Of a stretch of 33,916 bases of DNA, positions 23,264 to 31,712 are shown piece by piece. A model generated the notes under the pieces. It saw only the letters and a list, made by a program, of their open reading frames with translations. It did not search any database and was not told where the DNA came from. Each line of letters opens with the position of its first letter. Within the stretch, counting starts at the first letter, position 1. Origin of the DNA: Candidatus Symbiothrix sp. (GTDB taxonomy: Bacteria; Bacteroidota; Bacteroidia; Bacteroidales; Azobacteroidaceae); NCBI GenBank assembly GCA_031261285.1, contig JAISKM010000024.1:1-33916 (forward strand). Direction: 5' to 3'. A program made the translations under genes and the position numbers.

Positions 23264-24457
23264 TTACTCTTCAACAGTTAGCCCAATGCCAAATTCTGCA
23301 ATGGCCATGTTGGTACCTCCTGTTCCCGCAGTCCATCCGGCTCCAGGCAGTAACCGCCCATTCCAATAGGCAAGTTCTACTTTCACATATCGGTACGTGG
23401 TAGAGGGAGTAATGTTAATATAATAAAAGTCGGTAACAACAGGGGATTCATTTCCGGTTCCTTTATATCCGGGAATTTCTACATCGGCTTTAATGAGCGT
23501 GAAATTCACCCCATCAACACTTCCATAAATATTTACTCCCCAGACACGGAACCCGGTATTGTTACTGTTCCGGTGCTGCAACCTGATATAATCAAACGGT
23601 TTTACCGATTTCATATCAACGGTGAAAGATGGAAGAAAATCCGGATCCTGCATAGGAACCTCGTTATATGATTTTCCCGGTTTAGTAAGTGCCAGCCAAG
23701 TAGTTTGTAAACCGTCAAACATATCTTCCGGCTTTCCGGTAGCTCCATCAATGGTATATCCATAGTTGGTGGCAGTAGTTGTAGACACTGTCCAATTTGA
23801 CCTGTCAATATCATATTTTTTAAACACAATGCCTTGAACCGTCACGTAACAATTCCGAGAGATATTGCTGCCGTCGGCAGTGGTAATCGTAATCTCGGTA
23901 CTACCTTCCGCAACAGTCGTCACGATACCGTTTGCATCCACCGTGGCAATACTTTCGTCTAAAGATCGGTAAGTAACCGTCTTGTCCCAAGTATCAGCAG
24001 GGGCGAGTGTCACACAAGCGCTCAAATCGAATGTTTTACCTATTTTTATCGCCATGTTGCTTCCGGCTGCCGTTACATTGATAGCAGTGGCTTTCACTAT
24101 GTGGTCGGTGACAAAAACAGGATAAGACACGGAAACACCATTAGCCGTGCGAATAGTGATGGTGTCGGTACCGAATATTTTGGGCGTAATCAACCCATTT
24201 GCACTAATGTCTAATATTTCAGGATGCTTATTAGAATAAGTTACTTCCACATTCTTGGCACTCTGAGGCATAAAATAGGGCGTCAGTTGCAAAGTTGCAT
24301 TGTCTTTCAATGAAAGCTGCATGATGTTGTTCACATATTGCGCTTCCAACACTGTGACTGCTGTCACTTGACCTGCTCCATTGTCGTCCGTACATCCGGT
24401 GAATGCAAAGCAAGTAGCAATGAACAGTGTCATTAAAAAATAAATTCTCTTTTTCAT
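23264..24457 (-). CDS. Surface lipoprotein with two Ig-like (BIG2-type) domains and a discoidin domain
   Basis: This 397-residue lipoprotein has a signal peptide ending TGC (C22). Two Ig-like domains follow (about 35-118 and 125-210). Both carry BIG2-type sequences: VEVTYSNKHPEILDISANGLITPKIFGTDTITI in the first, VTYRSLDESIATVDANGIVTTVAEGSTEITI in the second. The C-terminal F5/8 type C domain (about 215-395) resembles that of the neighbouring M60 protein (DPDFLPSFTVDMKSVKPFDYIRLQHRNSN versus SDYVPSFTINMQESKTFNYFTLKHRTSN). It occupies the place of SusE/SusF-type surface glycan-binding proteins after SusD, so a role in holding glycan or glycoprotein at the surface is likely. No catalytic residues are seen. 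It lies 37 nt after the susD stop, in the same operon. Confidence 0.85.
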   Translation of the reverse strand: MKKRIYFLMTLFIATCFAFTGCTDDNGAGQVTAVTVLEAQYVNNIMQLSLKDNATLQLTPYFMPQSAKNVEVTYSNKHPEILDISANGLITPKIFGTDTITIRTANGVSVSYPVFVTDHIVKATAINVTAAGSNMAIKIGKTFDLSACVTLAPADTWDKTVTYRSLDESIATVDANGIVTTVAEGSTEITITTADGSNISRNCYVTVQGIVFKKYDIDRSNWTVSTTTATNYGYTIDGATGKPEDMFDGLQTTWLALTKPGKSYNEVPMQDPDFLPSFTVDMKSVKPFDYIRLQHRNSNNTGFRVWGVNIYGSVDGVNFTLIKADVEIPGYKGTGNESPVVTDFYYINITPSTTYRYVKVELAYWNGRLLPGAGWTAGTGGTNMAIAEFGIGLTVEE

Positions 24458-24494
24458 ATTTTAATTTATTTTATTCAATCTATTAATAAAGTTA

Positions 24495-26459
24495 TTAGCG
24501 TGGAATATCTGTCCAATCCGGCGTTTGTGTCAGATTTTTATTCAATTCCAATTGATCGTAAGGAATAGGCCAATAGTAACGTTTGTCGTCCCATGGCAAA
24601 GTACCTTCCACCAGTCTCGCATCGCGCGGATAAGCAATCAAGAAACCTTCGCTATCTACCCAAACTTCTGTTCCGATAACCGCTTTTTTTGCCGTAACGC
24701 TATTGGCATTGACCGGTGGTGTTGGGGTAGCGTTGTCGCCATTATACAATTTCTGTTTTTCTGCCGTAAACTTCATCCCTCTCAAAGGCACGGTCAAGAG
24801 TTTACCGGCTTTCCAACGCATCAAGTCTTCGTAACGCAAACCTTCCATCACCATCTCAGTGCGACGTTCACGACGAATTTCTCTTAACAAAGGAGAAACA
24901 GCGTAATCTAATTTATCGGCATAGATTGCGTCCAAACGCGGGTCGGCAGGAACATTGCTCAACTGCAATTTGCTGTTAGGATAAGTGGCAAAATTAAAAC
25001 CGGCACGTTCACGCAATTTGTTGATGGTTCTGTCCAAATCGTCGTTGGTAATCGTTCCCAATTCTGTTTTGGCTTCAGCCAACATCAGCAATACTTCACC
25101 ATAGCGATATACTACAGCAGTTTGTGTCCCTTTTTGCGTGGCATCGTATTCTTCTTTATCGCACATCCAGTGTTTGATAAATTGGTAACCGGTGACAGTG
25201 GTACCCGGAGCTGTCGTATAGTTGTAAGCGATTGCCGGATAGATGATACCGTTTTTACTTCTATCCATCACGCCGCTACCAAGTGCCGAAATCGTGTTAT
25301 ATTCACCCGGGCGAGCAATGGTTTGACGTAAACGCGGGTCCCGATCGTCCAATTCCGTCCACAAGCCGTCGTAGCCTTTGAACAGCGAACTTTCCGTGAT
25401 CGGAAGACCATCAGCGCACAAGTATTCGTCCACCAAACTACGTGTGGCACCTTTACTGTAACGTCCCGCTGCACCGCCGTTGTTTTGTTCGTAATAGCGT
25501 TGGGTTGTGTGACCTCTGGATACAGATTCACCGTCGTAGGTACGCGCTAATATCGCTTCTTTATTTCCGTCAGTTGACGGATCTTTCTTGAATGTAAACA
25601 ATTTCCAATACGGATCAGTTCCCGTATTATACAGTTGATAGTGATTGGTAGCGATGATGGCTTCACAAGCCGTTTCACATTGCTGCAACCAAGCATTAGC
25701 CGTGTTTTGCAAACCAAGTTCGGTATGGTATTTGCGATACGTGCCTTCAAACAAACAGATGCGTGCTTTCAAGAAATTTGCCATATCCTTGTTGATACGT
25801 CCAAAAGAGGCTCTACCACCGGTGCTTGCTTCTTGGATATGATCCACAGCAAAATTGATGCACCAAAGGACGGAATCCATCAGTTCGGCACGCGGCGTGC
25901 GTGGAGCATATAATTCCGGAGAATTAACGTTCAAGTCAGTCGTATACCAAGGCACTGCACCAAAAATAACCACTTTTTGGTAATAATCCATGGCTTTGAA
26001 AAAATAAGCTTCAGCCGCCCATTTATCCAAATCCGATGGATTGGCGACCGATCCTTCTGCCATCCGATAGTTGCATAAGAAATAATTGACGGCTTTCAGA
26101 TTTTCCCAAACCCATCCCTCATTTGTACCATTTTGAGGTACTTGATAGGATTGATTTAAGCGACTACTGGCACTACCTGATTTCACCATATTGTCGGAAA
26201 ACAAGTCTCCATAGATGATTGGGCTGCCTTGCACATCATAAAAAGGTTTCAAACGATCATACGCCCAGCTATTCTGATGTCCCTGAATATACTTGTTATA
26301 TAACTGATTCAGATACAACGGAAGATCGCTTTCATTTTTCAAAAACGAGCCTTCTGCCAATTCCTGAGTCGGGTCTTGTTGCATGAAATCATCATTACAC
26401 GCAGTTGCTAATCCTGCAAAGACACATACTGCGAACATATATTTTATTATTTTTTTCAT
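24495..26459 (-). CDS. SusD/RagB-family outer-membrane lipoprotein
   Basis: This 654-residue protein has a signal peptide ending in the lipobox ATAC (C21). It shows the helical TPR-rich SusD fold, with NDDFMQQDPTQELAEGSFLKNESDLPLYLNQLY near the N-terminus, AEAYFFKAMDYYQKVVIFGAVPWY in the first TPR region, and GEVLLMLAEAKTELG plus LREIRRERRTEMVMEGLRYEDLMRWKAG in the C-terminal region, all family hallmarks. SusD proteins form the lid over the SusC channel and bind the incoming glycan at the cell surface. It lies 19 nt after the susC stop. At 654 residues it is longer than starch SusD, consistent with a complex glycan or glycopeptide ligand. Confidence 0.96.
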   Translation of the reverse strand: MKKIIKYMFAVCVFAGLATACNDDFMQQDPTQELAEGSFLKNESDLPLYLNQLYNKYIQGHQNSWAYDRLKPFYDVQGSPIIYGDLFSDNMVKSGSASSRLNQSYQVPQNGTNEGWVWENLKAVNYFLCNYRMAEGSVANPSDLDKWAAEAYFFKAMDYYQKVVIFGAVPWYTTDLNVNSPELYAPRTPRAELMDSVLWCINFAVDHIQEASTGGRASFGRINKDMANFLKARICLFEGTYRKYHTELGLQNTANAWLQQCETACEAIIATNHYQLYNTGTDPYWKLFTFKKDPSTDGNKEAILARTYDGESVSRGHTTQRYYEQNNGGAAGRYSKGATRSLVDEYLCADGLPITESSLFKGYDGLWTELDDRDPRLRQTIARPGEYNTISALGSGVMDRSKNGIIYPAIAYNYTTAPGTTVTGYQFIKHWMCDKEEYDATQKGTQTAVVYRYGEVLLMLAEAKTELGTITNDDLDRTINKLRERAGFNFATYPNSKLQLSNVPADPRLDAIYADKLDYAVSPLLREIRRERRTEMVMEGLRYEDLMRWKAGKLLTVPLRGMKFTAEKQKLYNGDNATPTPPVNANSVTAKKAVIGTEVWVDSEGFLIAYPRDARLVEGTLPWDDKRYYWPIPYDQLELNKNLTQTPDWTDIPR

Positions 26460-26478
26460 ATCTTTCTATTTTTAACAA

Positions 26479-29400
26479 TTAAAATGTGATTTGAGCCCCT
26501 ATCGAAACAGTTCTTTTCAGAGGATATGAATCAGAAATCTGATCCACATCAAACACGCTTGGAATATCTGTAATGTCAAACAAGTTGTAGGCGGAAAGAT
26601 TCAAACGCAGTTTCTCTATTCCTGCTTTTTTCGTCAATAGTTGCGGCAAGGTGTATCCCAATACCACTTGTTTCAAACGGAGATAAGCCCCGTTAATCAT
26701 GTAACCGGATTGTGTAGGAACACTGGCGGTGTACATTGGGAATCGGGCATTTGTCCGTTCCGGTGTCCACGAACGGTCATACATCCATTGACTACCGGCT
26801 CCACCACCCCAATAGGCTGAATTGCCGATCCACAAATCCCGTTTACCTACGCCTTGGAAAAAGATATTCAAGTCAAAATCTTTGTAACCGAAATTTCCGG
26901 TGATACCATATTTATAGCGAGGTGTGCTATTTCCCAAACGTTTTCTGTCGCCCGGATTATCCAGTGTCGTTGAACCTGCATTAATAAAACCATCGCCATT
27001 GCTATCTTTGTACCAAAGATAACCCGGCCAGTAAGTTGAACCCGGCTGATTTGGTCCGTGGAAGTCATATCCGGTTAAGTCTCCATTAGCATTATACTTA
27101 GGTGTCAGGTCTGATTCCTGCAAAATACCTCCTGTTTCATATCCCCAGATGTCATTCACATAAACGCCATCATATAAAGCATCCAATGATTTGGTTGGAT
27201 TGGCTGCGTAATGCAACACTTTGCTTCTGGAGTCCGCCAAAACAAGCCCTACATCATAGCGAAATCCGTTTGCCAATCTGTCTGCCCAATTGATGGTCAA
27301 TTCCCATCCGGTTGCTTTGATTGAACCGGAATTTTCCAATGGAGCAGAGGCTCCCAACACCGAAGGATAGGCCGCAACACCATTGGTTAGAATGTCTGTC
27401 GTTTTCCGTTCATAAATATCAAATGAAGCACTCAAACGATTTCTCAAGGCTGTAACATCAATACCAAAGTTGGTCGTTGCTGCTTTTTCCCATGTCAACG
27501 TGGGTGATACCAATCCCGGAACCTTTACTGTAGTTAGCCATTTGCCATCAATAAAATAATCTGCGGCACCTGATTCCATGACGGCTTGATAGGGATAATT
27601 GTCGCCGGGTTGACTACCAAGTTTACCCCACGAACCTCTCAGTTTCAAATTATCCAAATACTCTCTTGTCCCTGCCATAAACGTTTCTTCCGAAATACGC
27701 CATCCTGCTGAGAACGAAGGAAAGAAGAAAAAACGAGCATCGGGTGTAAAACGTGAACTACCATCGTAACGACCATTCACTTCAAAGAGATAACGGTCAA
27801 GTAAATTGTAATTGATTCGACCGAAACCTGCTCGTCCCGTACGCGTATACGCACCGGTAGTAGAGGTGTGTAGCGAAATATCTTCCGCCGCAGCCGGTTT
27901 CATAATATCCGGTGAAAACAATCCCACTAAAGTGATGCTTTGTGAGCTATAGTCTACCTTTTCCTGACTAAAACCAAGAATTGCAGAAACCGTATGCTTT
28001 TTAGCAAATGTTTTGTTGAAATCCAAATACGCATTGATAAGGTAAGTATCGGTAGTGCTGCGTGACAAATAGGCTGAGTTGTTGCTCGCTTCGCCTTGTT
28101 CTGCCACCAATCCGTTCCAACTGGTTGTTACATACCGGTGCTCAGGACGACGACTGGTCGATTTGCTCGACTGCGGCGTATAAGACAAATCAGCTTTTGC
28201 TTTCAACACGCCCGGCAAAATGATAAACTCCGGTGAAAGAGCCAATGTCGTAGTGTTGGATATGGATTCTGTTCTTGCACCATAAGACTGCCATGCAAGG
28301 ATATTATCGGTGTAAGCATTTGGAATCGGATCGTTTGGTCCGGTCATAATCGGCATATTAATATTTTTAGCCGTTTCGGAACCTTTCATTGCCGACCAGA
28401 TAGAACCTTTTCCACCAACGATATAAGGTGATTCGTAGTTGGTAGAGTTGTAATTCAACTTACCTTCGAGGTTGAACCAATCTGTCACTTTCGCTGTAAT
28501 ACGTGCAGCAGCGTTATAGCGTTTGTAGGTATCCGTCTGGATTTTGTACAGACCTTCTTGATTTTGATAACCCAACGAGATATAATAGGCTACTTTATCC
28601 GAACCTCCCGAAAAGTTGAGGTTATGCTTTTGCGTAGGTGCCCAGTCTCTTAACACTACCTTATAAGGATTCATATTTCCTACCCAAACAATGCTGTTAC
28701 CATCCATATAATAATTAGGTGCTGTAGCCGGATTATCCATATACGCTTTCATAGCGTCTAACTTCGTTTGATCGGCCGATCCGATGGATCCACCAGTCCA
28801 GACATTCTTATCCATTGCTGCTTTCTGAATGGTATAAGAATTTAAAATATCGGGAATAGCCACAGCCTGATCCATGGAAAGATCGTAACTATAAGAAATC
28901 TTCCCTTTCTGATTGAATTTACCCGATTTGGTGGTAATCAAAATAACACCAAAAGTAGCTTTGGTACCGTAAATAGCGGCAGCCGAAGCATCCTTGATGG
29001 TACTCATACTCGCAATGTCGTTCGGATTCATTTGATTAAGCATGGTGGCACTAAATTCAATACCATCCACCAAAATAAGCGGAGAACCATTGTCTACCAC
29101 ATATTTTTTATCATCCGAGTTGTAAGACATAGACGTACCCCCACGGATATTGAACGACGGAACTGTGCTTGGATTACCATTGCTGATTCCAATGTTCAAG
29201 TTAGGTACAAGACCTTGCAAAGCCTGCCCGATATTGGATACCGGACGGTTTTCAAACGCTTCCGCCGACACCGTGCTGATAGCTCCGGTCAGGTTGACTT
29301 TTTTCTGTGTTTGGAAACCAACTACCACAAATTCATCCAAGTCACCGGCATTGACGCTCAATGTGACATTGATGGTGGTTTTGCCGTTTACGGCAATGGA

Positions 29401-29688
29401 TTGGGTGGCGTAACCAAGATAAGATACTTCCACTGTGGCGTTGGACGGCACTCGCAAGGAGTATTTTCCATCCAAATCAGTTGAAGCTCCATTACTTGGA
29501 TTCCCTTTTTCGACGACACTTGCGCCGATGATTGGTCCGTCGACATCAGATACAATACCTGATACGGCGATTTTAACGTCCTGTGGGGACTCCGCCCATA
29601 AGGGTAATACCCCCCCCCATTGGAGTGTCAAGACAACGCTAAAGAGCATTACTGACGAAAAATTGCTTAGTTTTTTAACTACATTCAT
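26479..29688 (-). CDS. SusC/RagA-family TonB-dependent outer-membrane transporter
   Basis: This 1069-residue barrel imports oligosaccharides bound by SusD, powered by TonB. It has a signal peptide (about 1-33), an N-terminal carboxypeptidase-like domain (about 38-115, VSGIVSDVDGPIIGASVVEKG), the TonB-box/plug junction DEFVVVGFQTQKKVNLTGAISTV (about 118), a plug with PSFNIRGGTSM and ILVDGIEFSATMLNQMNPNDIASMSTIKDASAAAIYG, and a 22-strand barrel ending QITF. Length is normal. A run of nine G (29610-29618, minus strand) in the signal-peptide codons W24-G25-G26-V27 could slip and switch the gene on or off. The promoter has a -7 box but no -33; instead it carries the 25-bp shared element. The leader of about 70 nt has a bulged hairpin (29729-29760). 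Confidence 0.97.
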   Translation of the reverse strand: MNVVKKLSNFSSVMLFSVVLTLQWGGVLPLWAESPQDVKIAVSGIVSDVDGPIIGASVVEKGNPSNGASTDLDGKYSLRVPSNATVEVSYLGYATQSIAVNGKTTINVTLSVNAGDLDEFVVVGFQTQKKVNLTGAISTVSAEAFENRPVSNIGQALQGLVPNLNIGISNGNPSTVPSFNIRGGTSMSYNSDDKKYVVDNGSPLILVDGIEFSATMLNQMNPNDIASMSTIKDASAAAIYGTKATFGVILITTKSGKFNQKGKISYSYDLSMDQAVAIPDILNSYTIQKAAMDKNVWTGGSIGSADQTKLDAMKAYMDNPATAPNYYMDGNSIVWVGNMNPYKVVLRDWAPTQKHNLNFSGGSDKVAYYISLGYQNQEGLYKIQTDTYKRYNAAARITAKVTDWFNLEGKLNYNSTNYESPYIVGGKGSIWSAMKGSETAKNINMPIMTGPNDPIPNAYTDNILAWQSYGARTESISNTTTLALSPEFIILPGVLKAKADLSYTPQSSKSTSRRPEHRYVTTSWNGLVAEQGEASNNSAYLSRSTTDTYLINAYLDFNKTFAKKHTVSAILGFSQEKVDYSSQSITLVGLFSPDIMKPAAAEDISLHTSTTGAYTRTGRAGFGRINYNLLDRYLFEVNGRYDGSSRFTPDARFFFFPSFSAGWRISEETFMAGTREYLDNLKLRGSWGKLGSQPGDNYPYQAVMESGAADYFIDGKWLTTVKVPGLVSPTLTWEKAATTNFGIDVTALRNRLSASFDIYERKTTDILTNGVAAYPSVLGASAPLENSGSIKATGWELTINWADRLANGFRYDVGLVLADSRSKVLHYAANPTKSLDALYDGVYVNDIWGYETGGILQESDLTPKYNANGDLTGYDFHGPNQPGSTYWPGYLWYKDSNGDGFINAGSTTLDNPGDRKRLGNSTPRYKYGITGNFGYKDFDLNIFFQGVGKRDLWIGNSAYWGGGAGSQWMYDRSWTPERTNARFPMYTASVPTQSGYMINGAYLRLKQVVLGYTLPQLLTKKAGIEKLRLNLSAYNLFDITDIPSVFDVDQISDSYPLKRTVSIGAQITF
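29610..29618 (-). repeat. Run of nine G in the susC signal-peptide codons
   Basis: Nine C on the plus strand, read as TGG GGG GGG GTA in susC. It is the longest G/C homopolymer I found in the window. A one-base change would shift the frame at residue 25. Confidence 0.9.
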
Positions 29689-29761
29689 ACTTTAGTTTTT
29701 CATTAAGTGATTATAAAAATAACAAAACGCTTGTGAAAAAATATTAATTTATTTTCAAGCT

Positions 29762-29769
29762 CAAAGGTA
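29762..29769 (-). promoter_or_regulatory. -7 box of susC
   Basis: TACCTTTG on the minus strand, 73 nt before ATG 29688. No TTG at -33; the shared 25-bp element begins 20 nt upstream. Confidence 0.7.
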
Positions 29770-29789
29770 GTATATAACCATCGAATGTA

Positions 29790-29814
29790 TTTACTGTATT
29801 TGATTTTTCTTTTA
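29790..29814 (-). promoter_or_regulatory. Shared regulon element upstream of the susC promoter
   Basis: Begins TTTACTGTATTTG and ends TTTTTCTTTTA on the plus strand; 24 of 25 bases match 17939-17963. The half-sites read TAAAAG and TAAATA on the minus strand, 21 bp apart. Distance to the -7 box is 20 nt, against 21 at the fucosidase gene. It is flanked by an 8-bp inverted repeat, ATCGAATG (29780-29787) and CATTCGAT (29835-29842). Confidence 0.65.
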
Positions 29815-29854
29815 CTCAAATAAGTTTTTGCTATCATTCGATTAAAAAAATCAC

Positions 29855-29862
29855 TATCTTTG
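29855..29862 (+). promoter_or_regulatory. -7 box of the thioredoxin-fold lipoprotein gene
   Basis: TATCTTTG, 27 nt before ATG 29890. No -33 at the usual spacing. It diverges from susC and may share its upstream element. Confidence 0.6.
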
Positions 29863-29889
29863 CAAAAAAATAAAACAGTTCTATATACT

Positions 29890-31056
29890 ATGGTACGAAC
29901 AATTAAAACAGGCATTCTTTTGTTAGTGATTGCGATCAGTGTGTTTTCGTGTAAAAAAAGTGAACCGCAATTCACGATCAGCGGCACCATCGGCGGCACA
30001 GTGGGCGGCACAGTGGGCGGCACAGTCTATTTGGAAAATGTGGGCGTGTCGGATATTACGCTTTTGGATTCTGCCCAACTGAAAAACGGCAGTTTCACGC
30101 TGAAACATGCACGCCCCGATGCTCCCGATTTTTATCGCTTGCGATATGGTCAGCAGATGATTAATTTGGTGATTGACAGCACGGAAACCGTTGTCGTGAC
30201 GGCTGATTCTGCTCATTTTGCGCGGAATTACATCCTTGGTGGTGATGCGTCTGAAAACTTGAAAATCAAGGAATTAACACTCTTGCAATTGGAAACTACA
30301 CAGCGTTATCATACGCTGCAAAAGCAATACGAGGCGAAAGACAGTTCGTTGGATACCTATTATAATGGTGTAAGCGAGTTGGCGACGCAATACAAAGCGG
30401 CTGCAACTAATTATATCGCTGCTAATTTCGGCGCACCGTCGGCTTATTTTGCGTTGTTTCAGCAGGTTGACGGACAAATGATTTTTGATATTTACGACAA
30501 AACCGATAGCAAACTGTTTGGTGCCGTGGCTAATGCGTGGCACGTTGCCTATCCCGGCGCCCCACGAACGGCTCAATTGGTAACGTGGTATGCGCAATCG
30601 CGGGCAGCTTTGCATCCCAAACAATCGCCGGTTGACGTGGAAGAGGCTGACTCCAAAACGTATTTCGACATTACACTGCCGGGAATAAACGGACAGGAGG
30701 TGACGTTGTCGCAAGTGAGTCAAGGACAAGTCACGCTGGTGGATTTCACGGCTTATGCGATGGAAGATTCGCCGGCACACAACCGTCTTTTAGCCGACTT
30801 GTATCGCACGTATCACGCCAAAGGGCTGGAAATTTATCAGATTTCGCTGGATTCGGACACCCATTTTTGGAAAAATGCCGCTGCCAATCTACCATGGATT
30901 TGTGTGTATGATGCGCAATCAATTTATTCGCCCGTTGCGAAGAAATACAATGTGACACAAATTCCGACCGTATTCTTATTGAATCGACAAGGCGAAATTG
31001 TGGAGCGTGTAGATAATCCACAACGTCTGTCAGGCGTTTTGGCGAAGTATTTGTAG
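29890..31056 (+). CDS. DUF4369/thioredoxin-fold lipoprotein lacking the CXXC motif
   Basis: This 388-residue lipoprotein (lipobox FSC, C21) has an N-terminal DUF4369-like domain (about 28-125, FTISGTI...VYLENVGVSDITLLDSAQLKNGSFTLK). A helical linker follows, then a TlpA/AhpC-like thioredoxin fold (about 258-388, FDITLPGINGQEVTLSQ...VTLVDFTAYAM...KYNVTQIPTVFLLNRQGEIV). The place of the usual WCxxC active site reads YAMEDSP, so there is no redox cysteine; the only other cysteine I see is in WICVYD. It cannot act as a normal disulfide reductase. The cis-proline motif (QIPT) is kept. A 12-bp in-frame repeat makes GGTVGGTVGGTV near residue 35. The start is ATG 29890; an earlier in-frame start at 29860 lies in the -7 box. 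The stop overlaps a palindrome (31053-31075). Confidence 0.85.
   Translation: MVRTIKTGILLLVIAISVFSCKKSEPQFTISGTIGGTVGGTVGGTVYLENVGVSDITLLDSAQLKNGSFTLKHARPDAPDFYRLRYGQQMINLVIDSTETVVVTADSAHFARNYILGGDASENLKIKELTLLQLETTQRYHTLQKQYEAKDSSLDTYYNGVSELATQYKAAATNYIAANFGAPSAYFALFQQVDGQMIFDIYDKTDSKLFGAVANAWHVAYPGAPRTAQLVTWYAQSRAALHPKQSPVDVEEADSKTYFDITLPGINGQEVTLSQVSQGQVTLVDFTAYAMEDSPAHNRLLADLYRTYHAKGLEIYQISLDSDTHFWKNAAANLPWICVYDAQSIYSPVAKKYNVTQIPTVFLLNRQGEIVERVDNPQRLSGVLAKYL
29992..30027 (+). repeat. 12-bp tandem repeat, 3 copies, in frame
   Basis: GGCGGCACAGTG three times (the last ends in C), encoding GGTV repeats in the DUF4369-like domain. Unit changes keep the frame, so length varies without loss of the protein. 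Confidence 0.9.
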
Positions 31057-31075
31057 GGGCGTATCGCATACGTCC
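31053..31075. repeat. Palindrome (GTAGGGGC type) over the stop of the thioredoxin-fold gene
   Basis: GGGCGTAT (31057-31064) pairs with ATACGTCC (31068-31075) with one G·T. The stop codon TAG (31054-31056) sits at its 5' edge. It could weakly end transcription but has no T run. Confidence 0.5.
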
Positions 31076-31106
31076 GTAAAAACATGTTATAAAACATACG
31101 CAAAAA

Positions 31107-31138
31107 TTTGGATTTGTAAATAAAAATTCAGACCTTTG
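31107..31138 (+). promoter_or_regulatory. Promoter of greA (weak -7 match)
   Basis: TTTG (31107-31110), 20 nt, GACCTTTG (31131-31138; G replaces the first T of the consensus). The leader of about 85 nt contains a hairpin (AAGAGTCT with AGATTCTT, about 31171-31203). Confidence 0.5.
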
Positions 31139-31230
31139 CGGTAGATTTAATTGTTATTATTGATGATGAGTAAGAGTCTTGGACTAATAATCTGAGATTC
31201 TTATTTATTTATGTAAAAAAGAAAAAGATT

Positions 31231-31701
31231 ATGGCGTTAACTTACATGACCAAAGAAGGTTACAACAAGCTGCTCGGGGAAATCAATCAGTTGGAATCCG
31301 AGGCACGACCGGCAATCACGAGGCAAATAGCAGAAGCGCGTGACAAGGGCGATTTGTCTGAAAATGCAGAATATGATGTTGCCAAAGAGGCACAAGGTAT
31401 GCTGGAAGCAAAAATTGCGCAATTGAAAACACTGTTTTCTCATGCCCGCGTGATTGACGAAAGCAAAATCACGACAGACACGGTCCAGATATTAAATAAG
31501 GTGACGATTCGGAACACGAAAAACAATCAACAGATGGTTTACACGCTGGTTTCCGAACAGGAAGCCGATTTAAAATCGGGAAAAATTGCCGCCAGCACTC
31601 CCATTGCGCAAGGACTGATGGGCAAAAAGGTGGGCGACATCGCAGAGATAAAAGTGCCTTCGGGCATTATGTCGTTTGAAATCGTAAATATTGCCTTATA
31701 A
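31231..31701 (+). CDS. greA: Transcription elongation factor GreA
   Basis: This 156-residue protein of the Gre family enters the RNA polymerase secondary channel and stimulates cleavage of backtracked RNA. The N-terminal coiled coil (about 1-75) carries the tip residues in ARDKGDLSENAEYDVAKEAQ, with the acidic pair D and E of GDLSENAEY. The C-terminal FKBP-like domain (about 80-156) has VTIRNTKNNQQMVYTLVSEQEADLKSGKIAASTPIAQGLMGKKVGD. Length is normal for GreA. The start, ATG 31231 (MALTYMTKEGY), is typical. The HIT-family gene begins 11 nt after the stop, a common pairing in Bacteroidetes, so they form one operon. Confidence 0.96.
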   Translation: MALTYMTKEGYNKLLGEINQLESEARPAITRQIAEARDKGDLSENAEYDVAKEAQGMLEAKIAQLKTLFSHARVIDESKITTDTVQILNKVTIRNTKNNQQMVYTLVSEQEADLKSGKIAASTPIAQGLMGKKVGDIAEIKVPSGIMSFEIVNIAL

Positions 31702-31712
31702 AACAACTAATC

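Noticed and set aside
29890..31056. Working TlpA-type thiol-disulfide reductase
   Set aside because: The active-site cysteines are absent.
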